Shown: one piece after another, positions 1 through 5,844 of the stretch
How positions within the stretch are numbered: the first letter of the stretch is position 1
How the letters are laid out: the number at the start of each line of letters is the position of its first letter
NCBI GenBank assembly: GCA_018644745.1
Contig: JABGPX010000295.1
Coordinates: 1-6,038, forward strand
Direction of reading: 5' to 3'
DNA length: 6,038 bases
Source: Spirochaetales bacterium
GTDB lineage: Bacteria > Spirochaetota > Spirochaetia > ARS1246
Notes under the pieces: model-generated
Told to the model about the DNA's origin: nothing
Database searches by the model: none
The model's input: the letters and a program-made list of their open reading frames with translations, nothing else
Made by a program: the position numbers and the translations under genes

Positions 1-166
1 GGTCGCCGAGCATCTCCCCGTGATCGCTTGTAAAGATGACAACGATGTTCTCTCTCTGTCCGGAATTTTCCAATGCCGCCATCATACGGCCGACGTTCTC
101 ATCGATGAGTTCTATCATACCGTAGTAGCTTGCCTTGTTTCTCTGTTGTTCGGGTCCGGGGCTAAC

Positions 167-169
167 CTA
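167..169 (-). other. In-frame TAG codon 258 of the sulfatase
   Basis: Plus-strand CTA gives TAG between FFQQK and VSPGPEQQRNKASYYGMIE. The downstream part leads directly into the conserved YYGMIELIDENVGRM helix and the SDHGE metal motif without a frame change. The segment around this codon is usually a variable loop in the family, so the original residue cannot be guessed. Confidence 0.85.
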
Positions 170-538
170 TTTCTGCTGGAAGAAGGAATCGGCGAGACGT
201 TCCTGGGTAATCAGATCACTCTCGCGGAAGAGAGGCGGCGGGAGTGACGCCGGATCGTACCGCTTCTCATAGTCGAGAGGCGCGTCGAACGCCGGGTGAG
301 GATCAAAGATATTCACGCTGTAGAGCCATGGCTGATTTTTGCGGGTGCCGTCGAGTCCATGGTCGCGTATGAAGTCGACGGCGCGGCCGCTGCACCAGGT
401 TGTCTGATGAAGATCGAAAGGTACATTCGCCCTGTATCTGCCTCCCGTGCTTCTTGCCGGGTCGTAGTCGGATGTATCGAATACTTCGTCAAACAACGCC
501 TGACTTTTCAGCCACTCAACGTATTCGTTTGCGCCGCC

Positions 539-541
539 CTA
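539..541 (-). other. In-frame TAG codon 134 of the sulfatase
   Basis: The three plus-strand bases are CTA, giving TAG on the coding strand. The residues before it are HAPTQGL and after it GGANEYVEWL, and both sides fit the sulfatase family. From memory of related sulfatases, a tryptophan is common near this point (as in a DWP.NEY-like stretch), so TGG to TAG is one plausible origin; this is inference. Confidence 0.85.
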
Positions 542-957
542 CAGCCCCTGAGTCGGCGCGTGGCTGTACTCAAAATCTCGGTACCCGTCGTCGGTACGAG
601 CTTCAATCCCGGACCACGCTGAAGCGATGTGCAGCTTTCCCGACAATCCGCAGTCATATCCGGAATCAGCGAGGCGTTTTGTAATTAGCTCCACATGCGG
701 TTTCTCAGGAAAAAACTCCGTGCCGTTTCGCGACACGCCTACGTATCCTGGATCCAGCCCCGTAAGGAAACTGGCCCTCGAAGGACTGCAGATCGGACTC
801 TGACAGTACGCACGGGAAAATGCGACGCCTTCGGAGAATAGGTGGTCCAAATTCGGGGTATTAATGCAGGGATTGTTTAGCGAGTGTATAGTGTCATACC
901 TCTGCTGATCGGTGCAGATCCACAGGATGTTAGGTCGCATGCTTTTCTCCGTTCTTT

Positions 958-973
958 TGTTATACTCATAACA
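958..973. promoter_or_regulatory. Dyad TGTTAT-N4-ATAACA, possible operator
   Basis: A perfect inverted repeat with 6-base arms and a 4-base centre lies exactly on the candidate -10 region of the sulfatase gene and 18 bases upstream of its start codon. Position and size fit a binding site for a dimeric repressor. It could instead be a chance dyad in AT-rich DNA. Confidence 0.3.
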
Positions 974-993
974 GTACATTGAAAAAATCACAA
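959..993 (-). promoter_or_regulatory. Candidate sigma70-type promoter of the sulfatase gene
   Basis: On the minus strand TTGTGA (993-988) is followed after 17 bases by TATGAG (970-965), and an overlapping, better -10 match TATAAC sits at 964-959. Both place the transcription start about 10-20 bases before the GGAG ribosome site of the gene starting at 940. Matches are partial, so this is a candidate only. Confidence 0.3.
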
Positions 994-1022
994 TCCTAAC
1001 GAATCAAGCTTGTCTCTGAGAA

Positions 1023-1044
1023 AAAAGGATCGGGGTATCCTTTT
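1023..1044. repeat. Perfect inverted repeat (8-base arms, 6-base loop)
   Basis: AAAAGGAT (1023-1030) and ATCCTTTT (1037-1044) are exact reverse complements around the loop CGGGGT. It sits between two divergently transcribed genes, so neither ends here and a terminator role for them is unlikely. A weaker hairpin, CGGAT (1048-1052) with ATCCG (1061-1065), follows at once, and the self-complementary CAAGCTTG is at 1005-1012. Together they suggest a regulatory intergenic region. Confidence 0.5.
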
Positions 1045-1113
1045 CATCGGATGTAATTATATCCGTATATAGCAGGGACACAGACCTCTTCTGAAGCGCA
1101 GGCTCAATCTTCC

Positions 1114-1143
1114 TTGTCATGATGGGTATCAACGACCTATACT
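1114..1143 (+). promoter_or_regulatory. Candidate promoter of the coiled-coil gene
   Basis: TTGTCA (1114-1119) and TATACT (1138-1143) each match the sigma70 consensus at five of six bases, with an 18-base spacer. The predicted transcript would begin near 1150, only about seven bases before the ATG at 1157, which would leave out most of the AAGGA ribosome site. Either the start point is earlier or this pair is fortuitous. Confidence 0.3.
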
Positions 1144-1156
1144 TAAAGGAAGAAGC

Positions 1157-1573
1157 ATGGCAGCAATCGCCGAGCTCCTGGAAAATGAGCTCAAAGCCGC
1201 TTTCGAAGTGAAGAATGAACAATCTCTTCACAATTACGTAGTAATATTGGTGGAACGTATGATCGATCGGGGAGAATATATCGAGGACCGGGGATCGCTA
1301 AAAAGTGATATCCGCTCGATAACAGACACAATGCGAGAAGGCTTCAAACGCATGGATGAACGTTTTGCGGCGGTGGTTAGGAGATTCGAAGCTGTCGACA
1401 AGCGGTTCGAAGATCTCATAGGCCAGATGAATTCACGGTTTGAAGGTGTTGATAAACGTTTCGAGGACCTTCTAGGGCAGATGAATTCCCGATTTAATAT
1501 GATGTTCTTCTTCATGAGTGCCGGATTCACGATACTAACAGTGCTGCTCACTCTCTATCGCTTTATCGGGTAG
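1157..1573 (+). CDS. Repeat-containing coiled-coil protein with C-terminal membrane anchor
   Basis: This 138-residue protein is of no family I can name with certainty. Residues 1-50 look helical and partly acidic. Residues 51-113 form a long charged coiled coil in which the pair Arg-Phe recurs at 69, 76, 83, 94, 101 and 112, that is, with 7- and 11-residue spacing. Residues 76-93 and 94-111 are tandem 18-residue units identical at 16 positions. Residues about 113-135 (MMFFFMSAGFTILTVLLTLY) are one hydrophobic membrane segment, leaving a tail-anchored topology with the coiled coil probably cytoplasmic. The ATG has AAAGGA six bases upstream. The stop is TAG with TGA two codons later. The plan (helical head, coiled repeats, single C-terminal membrane helix) resembles Borrelia Bdr proteins and many small bacterial coiled-coil proteins, but common ancestry is not shown. 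It stands alone, divergent from the sulfatase, 101 bases before the next gene. Confidence 0.85.
   Translation: MAAIAELLENELKAAFEVKNEQSLHNYVVILVERMIDRGEYIEDRGSLKSDIRSITDTMREGFKRMDERFAAVVRRFEAVDKRFEDLIGQMNSRFEGVDKRFEDLLGQMNSRFNMMFFFMSAGFTILTVLLTLYRFIG
1382..1489 (+). repeat. Two tandem 54-base units encoding an 18-residue coiled-coil repeat
   Basis: Unit 1 is 1382-1435 and unit 2 is 1436-1489. By my count the two differ at 14 of 54 bases but at only two residues (Ala to Gly and Ile to Leu); nearly all other changes are synonymous. This shows an old duplication kept under selection for protein sequence and supports the reading frame. Confidence 0.85.
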
Positions 1574-1674
1574 TTCTGATTCACGAAAGTCTTGCCGATT
1601 TGTATGATCCGGCGGCATAGATTTGTGAAGCCCCGGCTTGTGCAGCCTCGAGACTCTCATTAAAATGCCTCATT

Positions 1675-3384
1675 GTGTTTCAGTCAAAAATATTTTCTGA
1701 GAGGGTGACACGCTACGGGTTTATCGTTATACCCCTGTTATTTTATTTTATCACAGTCAGCCGAACGCCCGGCTGGGTCGATGCCGCGCTGGCTCTTAAC
1801 AACGCCTATAATCTTAAACTCAGCTCTTGGGTAAACTCTCACAATCTATTCAGCTTGATAGGTTCGCTTTGGCTGAGAGTTTTTCCACTGGGCAATCTCT
1901 TTTTCTCGATCAATATACTATCTGCTCTTTTTGGAGTAGGTACCGTCCAGGTCGCGTATCTGATCGGAATCGAACTTACAGAAAACCGAGTCGCTTCGGC
2001 AAGCGGCGCGGTTATCCTGATGATTTCTCACTCCCTGTGGTGGCATTCTACGATCGTTGAGGTATATACACTAAACGCGTTCTTTATTGTTCTCATCATG
2101 CTTCACATGGTGAGATATCTCAAAACAAAGCGAGTTATCAATCTGTACTACGCATCCGCGTTCTGGGGGCTGGGATGCAGCAACCATGTTCTAATGGGGC
2201 TCTATCTCGGGGCGTTTATTGTTTTGCTTGTGTGGCTTATTATCCGTCGCGAATCTCCCGGGCCATTGCGGATACTCGCAGCGGTGGGATTCTTTTTTCT
2301 CGGATTTTCCCTCTACCTGGTGATTTTTTTTCGCGACGCCGCCAACGGTTATAATCAATTATTGGCCGCGGATCCTGCGCTTGGTAAGAGTTTGAAATTG
2401 TTTCTAAAGAGTGCCGCAGGACGACTGCAGGGCGCTACCGGCGGAGGATTCCGGTCATATATGTTCCCAAAAGGGCTGCCGAAAACGGAAATGAAGTTCT
2501 GGAGATTCAACTATATTTTTCTCATTTTTTACAATTTCCCTTTTGCTGTTCCACTAGCAATCTATGGCTTTATTCAACTCCTTCGACGCCCCGAGTTACG
2601 AAACTTTCTCATTTTCTATTCAGTGGGTTTGGTCGCTCAAATCATCTGGTCGGCGAATTATCTCATTTGGGACATGTACGCTTTTTCGATGCCTGTGTAT
2701 GTGATGCTGGCTGTGCCGATCACCTTCGGCGTCCATCGCCTTATTGAGATCAGCCGGAAAACCAGAATCTTCCTGGCATGTACCGCTCCCTTGCTGCTGA
2801 CGCCCTTTATTTTGTATCCCGCCGTACCTCGGGCGCAAGATACCTCATCGGTGGTACAGAGATATTTCGCCAACTATCCTGAAGTAGAACAGGTCAGCGA
2901 TACCTGGGATCCAATTACCTATGTTTTTAATCCCATAAAAACTCGTTTCAATTCCGTTGAGGAATCGATGGCAGCATTGATTGAGACGTTGCCCGGCGGC
3001 GCACATTATTGGACCGATGATTCCCGGGATGACTACCCTCTTACGATGTATTACCAGGAAATTTTAGGTAAACGGAAAGATATCGCAGTCCATTCACTTT
3101 TTACACCCGAGCCGTTTTTCTCCAAGACTGACATAGCCCGGGAAGCGCGTGCAATGGAGCGGGTGCTGACACGAGGCGAATCTGTGTATTTTGTGTCACT
3201 CCGATTTCCGTATCGCCAAATTCTTGAGCAGCTCTATTTCTCTCTTGATCACAGTAAATCTCTTAAAGAACTGCGGGGCTTAACGGTTGCCGAGTTGGTC
3301 GACAGTTTTCCTGTTTATGCCATAGAAAAGGTCCCTCTGCCTTCGACAAGTGGCCGCATGCGCTACAGGTTTGTGCCGCGCTGA
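1675..3384 (+). CDS. DUF2723 / GT-C-like polytopic membrane protein, probable lipid-linked-sugar glycosyltransferase
   Basis: The 569-residue protein has many hydrophobic segments from about residue 14 to 382 and a soluble C-terminal region from about 385 to 569, expected in the periplasm. The N-terminal half has the layout of DUF2723 proteins, relatives of eukaryotic TMEM260 O-mannosyltransferases: an acidic residue in the first loop (GWVDAALA, 33-40), PLGNLFFSINILSALFG (71-87), then SLWWHSTIVEVYTLNAF (120-136) and a Asn-His pair at 170-171. WDMYAF (332-337) lies in a later loop. GT-C enzymes use polyprenyl-phosphate sugars as donors on the outer face of the inner membrane; donor and acceptor here are unknown. 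GTG at 1675 is the first usable start after an in-frame TAG at 1618, but no clear ribosome site precedes it; GTG at 1705 is an alternative, with GAGAGG too close to it. The gene ends with TGA, overlapping the convergent GtrA gene by 22 bases. Confidence 0.75.
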   Translation: MFQSKIFSERVTRYGFIVIPLLFYFITVSRTPGWVDAALALNNAYNLKLSSWVNSHNLFSLIGSLWLRVFPLGNLFFSINILSALFGVGTVQVAYLIGIELTENRVASASGAVILMISHSLWWHSTIVEVYTLNAFFIVLIMLHMVRYLKTKRVINLYYASAFWGLGCSNHVLMGLYLGAFIVLLVWLIIRRESPGPLRILAAVGFFFLGFSLYLVIFFRDAANGYNQLLAADPALGKSLKLFLKSAAGRLQGATGGGFRSYMFPKGLPKTEMKFWRFNYIFLIFYNFPFAVPLAIYGFIQLLRRPELRNFLIFYSVGLVAQIIWSANYLIWDMYAFSMPVYVMLAVPITFGVHRLIEISRKTRIFLACTAPLLLTPFILYPAVPRAQDTSSVVQRYFANYPEVEQVSDTWDPITYVFNPIKTRFNSVEESMAALIETLPGGAHYWTDDSRDDYPLTMYYQEILGKRKDIAVHSLFTPEPFFSKTDIAREARAMERVLTRGESVYFVSLRFPYRQILEQLYFSLDHSKSLKELRGLTVAELVDSFPVYAIEKVPLPSTSGRMRYRFVPR

Positions 3385-3770
3385 CGAAACACAAATCGTC
3401 GGTCGAGAAAATATTTCAAGGTATACCCGACGGCAAGCCCGATAACCGCACCAATATATTTTGCGGCTTCGAACTGGAATGCCTTATTACAAAGCAGCTC
3501 GGTGATCCAGAAAATCCCGGTTGTAGCTACGCCCATAAGTGAATAGAGGAAAAATGTGAGTAAGTCCTGTCCCTTTGTCTCCGCGGCAAAATTGAAAATA
3601 TAGCGTTTGTCGAGTATGTATTTCACCAGAAGCCCGGTACCGGTTCCGAGGACCATCGCCGCAGGAAGGGCCAGACGCCCCTGATACAATAGAAGCGCCA
3701 GCCGCTGAGTACCTATGTTTATACCTGTCGCGACCGCTGCGAAGAGAATATACCGAGTTACAAGGGTCAT
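3363..3770 (-). CDS. GtrA-family membrane protein, putative lipid-linked sugar flippase
   Basis: This is a 135-residue protein with four predicted membrane helices, the normal size and topology of GtrA/DPMS3-like proteins. Both halves end in the family's hallmark: KYILDKRYIF at 50-59 and KYFLDRRFVF at 119-128, reflecting the internal duplication of the fold. GtrA proteins are associated with moving polyprenyl-phosphate-linked sugars across the inner membrane or with anchoring the enzymes that make them. It is the last gene of the minus-strand operon, 14 bases after the UbiA stop, which fits handling of that enzyme's lipid-linked product. ATG at 3770 is chosen; a TTG at 3782 would add MKKT, common at GtrA N-termini, and neither start has a good ribosome site, so translational coupling to UbiA is likely. 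Its last 22 bases overlap the convergent gene's end. Confidence 0.85.
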   Translation of the reverse strand: MTLVTRYILFAAVATGINIGTQRLALLLYQGRLALPAAMVLGTGTGLLVKYILDKRYIFNFAAETKGQDLLTFFLYSLMGVATTGIFWITELLCNKAFQFEAAKYIGAVIGLAVGYTLKYFLDRRFVFRQRGTNL

Positions 3771-3784
3771 GGTTTTTTTCAAAG

Positions 3785-4663
3785 TTATACTCGAATCGTA
3801 TCAATGTAGAGAACTATCAGGGTTATAATTCCCCATGCCAGTACGGTAAAAATTATTGGTTTATCCCGCAGGATGAGTTCTCCGGGATCGCTGCCTTCGT
3901 GCTCTTGAAAGAGCAGGTAGAGGTATCGGAAAAGGCCGAAGGCCACAAGGGGCACCGTAATAATGAGTCGATCGGTGCCAAGTTTTTCAATAGTCCTTTC
4001 ATCACCGACATACAGTGCGTAAGTAATTAAAGTAAGGGTAAGCGTTGCGATTATCAGGCCGTTCAGCAGCTGCTCCCCGTACTGATTCATAACTCGTCTC
4101 AGTCCCTCATCTTCCGAAACCGACCACATCTCTGATTTCCTCTTGCCGAAGCCCAAAAAGAGGGCGATAAAAAATGTAGACAGGAGCAGCCATCGCGAGA
4201 GCACCACATCCACCGCGGCGCCGCCTGCCGCGACCCGCAGCAGGAATCCTACCGCGATGGTAACCACATCGGCGATTACGATCCGCTTTAACATAAATGA
4301 ATACAGCAGGTTCATCAGGAAATATGTACTAATAATCGCCAGCGTAAGGAAGTTGATTTGCAGTGCGATTGTCAGCGATGTAAGTAGCGACGCCGCGGAG
4401 ATGGTCAAGGCCGCGGGAACTGATACTGCGCCTCGCGCGATAGGGCGTTCTTTTTTTTTGGGATGTAGTTTGTCCTTCTCCCTGTCCGCAAGATCATTCA
4501 AAATGTACACCGAAGAGGAGATAAAACAGAATGAGAGGAGGGCTCCCAGCGACCTCAGGAGCAGGTCTCCATGCAAAAGGTTGAGTGAGAAAATGAGAGG
4601 AGGAAGTACGAAGATGTTTTTCAGCCATTGTTTGAGCCGGAAGAGCTCAATGTACTTTTTCAT
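3785..4663 (-). CDS. UbiA-family prenyltransferase, decaprenyl-phosphate phosphoribosyltransferase-like
   Basis: The 292-residue, roughly nine-helix membrane protein matches the branch of UbiA that transfers phosphoribose from PRPP to a polyprenyl phosphate (the Rv3806c/DPPR synthase type). Signs are KQWLKN (11-16), the first aspartate motif NDLADREKD (56-64) followed by HPKKKERPIARG (67-78), the second motif region IADVVTIAVGFLLRVAAG (130-147), SRWLLLSTFFIALFLGFGKRKSE (156-178), and near the C-terminus DPGELILRDKP (259-269). These last features separate it from quinone-pathway UbiA enzymes. ATG at 4663 has AGGTG nine bases upstream; the GTG at 4675, 12 bases earlier, lies inside that ribosome site and is therefore rejected. 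The gene starts 15 bases after the epimerase stop and is followed by GtrA after 14 bases, a single operon. The expected product is a lipid-linked phosphopentose that needs dephosphorylation and often 2-epimerisation; those enzymes are not all visible here. Confidence 0.85.
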   Translation of the reverse strand: MKKYIELFRLKQWLKNIFVLPPLIFSLNLLHGDLLLRSLGALLSFCFISSSVYILNDLADREKDKLHPKKKERPIARGAVSVPAALTISAASLLTSLTIALQINFLTLAIISTYFLMNLLYSFMLKRIVIADVVTIAVGFLLRVAAGGAAVDVVLSRWLLLSTFFIALFLGFGKRKSEMWSVSEDEGLRRVMNQYGEQLLNGLIIATLTLTLITYALYVGDERTIEKLGTDRLIITVPLVAFGLFRYLYLLFQEHEGSDPGELILRDKPIIFTVLAWGIITLIVLYIDTIRV

Positions 4664-4678
4664 CAATATGCGCACCTG

Positions 4679-5716
4679 CTAAAAAAAACTTTTCACGATA
4701 CTGAATATTCCGCTCCGCCAGGGGACCCTATGGGATACTCCGCTGGCACCTTCAAACGCGGCGAGGTTTTCCATGTACCAGCGATAGTTCCTGATTAAGG
4801 CCTGCCGGTTTGAATATTGAGGCTGGAAGCCCAGTATCCTCTCCGCTTTTTCCACCGACACAAATGAGTCTTTAGATGCGGTTCCATATATCCATTCATA
4901 CACCGGAGACAGTTTGAGCATTTCCAGGAATTTCAATACCGGGATAACAAGCCAGGAGGGAAAGGAAACAATCCTTCGGCCGAAACCTGCCTTATCGAGA
5001 ACCGATTGGAAATCCTCTTTCATTGTTTGAAATTCCTTCGCGCCTATATTGAAAGTGTCATTGGCTTTCTCGCTGTCTATAGTGGCGCAAAGGTAAATTG
5101 AGGCGCACAGATCTTCGACATCGAGGAGCTGGTAGCGGTTTGAGCCGCTCCCTATCACGGGAAAATTCTTTCCATCTTTGGCCCAGTCGTACAGCAGTGC
5201 GAAAATGCCTAGGCGTTCGGGACCTACAAAAGACTTTGGCCTGAGAATGGGAACACAGAGTCCGCGATCGCGGTATGTAAGGCACACCTCCTCCGCTTCG
5301 ATTTTCGCCTTACCATAATCACCAACTCCAATCATCGCATCATCTTCAAAGAGCGGATGGTGATCCGGGATGCCGTATACCGCGGTGGAAGAGATATGAA
5401 TGAACCTTTGCACATTGTTTCGCAGAGCGGCTGCTATCAATAGTTTGGTACCATCTACATCTGTTGAGAAAATGTCCGTCTTAGAATAGAGGGGCAGCGC
5501 CGCCGCGCAATGAACAACAATGTCGATGCCGTCCATCGCCTTCTCCACGAATACGGCGTCCCTTATATCCCCATGGACGATATCAATAGAATCTCGTTCG
5601 GGGTAATCAAAATCCGCCTTGTCGAGCGATCGAACGGCTGTAATGCCTTGTTTTTGGAGATACCTGATTAGGTTAATTCCCAGAAAACCCGCACCGCCAG
5701 TAATTAATACATTCAT
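4679..5716 (-). CDS. NAD-dependent epimerase/dehydratase family (extended short-chain dehydrogenase) protein
   Basis: The 345-residue cytoplasmic protein is an extended SDR acting on nucleotide- or lipid-linked sugars. It shows the Rossmann glycine motif GGAGFLG (7-13), Asp32 after the second strand favouring NAD, GDIRD (49-53), HISSTAVYG (107-115) with the catalytic Ser/Thr, and the catalytic pair Tyr134-Lys138 in YGKAK. RPKSFVGPERLG (159-170) and DVEDLC (199-204) are typical of the sugar-binding half. The C-terminal part (GFQPQ at 296-300, then YRWYMEN at 311-317 and GVSHRVPWRSG at 326-336) is a tail I associate with SDRs found beside UbiA genes; this is recollection. ATG at 5716 starts directly at the first strand; no strong ribosome site is seen. 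It is the first gene of the operon and probably modifies the sugar handled by UbiA and GtrA, for example by oxidation, reduction or epimerisation; the exact substrate cannot be read from sequence. Confidence 0.88.
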   Translation of the reverse strand: MNVLITGGAGFLGINLIRYLQKQGITAVRSLDKADFDYPERDSIDIVHGDIRDAVFVEKAMDGIDIVVHCAAALPLYSKTDIFSTDVDGTKLLIAAALRNNVQRFIHISSTAVYGIPDHHPLFEDDAMIGVGDYGKAKIEAEEVCLTYRDRGLCVPILRPKSFVGPERLGIFALLYDWAKDGKNFPVIGSGSNRYQLLDVEDLCASIYLCATIDSEKANDTFNIGAKEFQTMKEDFQSVLDKAGFGRRIVSFPSWLVIPVLKFLEMLKLSPVYEWIYGTASKDSFVSVEKAERILGFQPQYSNRQALIRNYRWYMENLAAFEGASGVSHRVPWRSGIFSIVKSFF

Positions 5717-5844
5717 AATATATCAGGACTTTACTCGATGATTTCCTTGCTGTCTATTGCGAGGGAATTGTACAGATGGCTGCTTGTCCTGGATGCTTTT
5801 TTCCCTTATCGTTATTAAGGCAAACACTATGTGAGGAGTTGATT
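5717..5844. promoter_or_regulatory. Divergent intergenic region with candidate promoters
   Basis: These 128 bases separate the start of the minus-strand operon from the start of the exported protein, so both must be promoted here or in this vicinity. For the minus strand, TACAAT at 5772-5767 is a five-of-six -10 match without a convincing -35. For the plus strand, TTGTCC (5784-5789) and TATCGT (5807-5812) with a 17-base spacer form a weak pair. The dyad CCTTA (5804-5808) and TAAGG (5816-5820) brackets that -10. All are suggestions. Confidence 0.35.

Larger units (their letters stand above)
1..940 (-). pseudogene. Type I (formylglycine) sulfatase, interrupted by two in-frame TAG codons, 3' end outside window
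   Basis: This is the N-terminal 313 codons of an alkaline-phosphatase-superfamily sulfatase, which would hydrolyse sulfate esters, typically on sulfated glycans or small metabolites. Visible motifs are the N-terminal metal-binding segment NILWICTDQQ (residues 4-13), the sulfatase signature CSPSR (51-55), where Cys51 would be converted to formylglycine, GKLH (101-104), and SDHGEMLGD (305-313) at the window edge. The start is ATG at 940 because GGAG lies six bases upstream and the protein then begins directly with the family's usual first strand; an upstream ATG at 991 adds 17 unlikely residues. The frame is open except for TAG at 539-541 (codon 134) and TAG at 167-169 (codon 258). Family-like sequence continues in the same frame after each stop (GGANEYVEWLKSQ; YYGMIELIDENVGRMM). 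No signal peptide is seen, so a cytoplasmic location is likely. It is either a recent pseudogene, an ambers-read-through gene, or carries sequence errors. Confidence 0.85.

Noticed and set aside
20..684. Several plus-strand open frames opposite the sulfatase
   Set aside because: The minus-strand frame carries sulfatase motifs throughout; the plus-strand translations are Cys- and Arg-rich with no family-like sequence.
1004..1551. Open frames on the minus strand opposite the coiled-coil gene
   Set aside because: They mirror the coiled-coil repeats, lack ribosome sites, and the synonymous pattern of repeat differences supports the plus-strand frame.
1574..1674. Terminator or RNA gene between the coiled-coil and DUF2723 genes
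   Set aside because: Only weak pairs such as TGCCG/CGGCA and AGCC/GGCT are present, without a T run, and nothing resembles a tRNA. An ATG at 1665 opens only 11 codons.
3370..3400. Short hairpins at the convergent gene ends (TTTGTG/CACAAA, GACGA/TCGTC)
   Set aside because: Stems are only 5-6 bases, the two are mutually exclusive, no T run follows on either strand, and the bases are explained by GtrA codons.
4664..4675. GTG start at 4675 for the UbiA gene
   Set aside because: That GTG is part of the AGGTG ribosome site serving the ATG at 4663, and homologous proteins begin near the MKKY.ELFRLKQW segment.
4143..4682. 179-codon open frame on the plus strand
   Set aside because: It lies antisense to the UbiA gene, whose motifs are clear, and its translation is low-complexity and rich in Arg, Ser and Ala with no recognisable domain.
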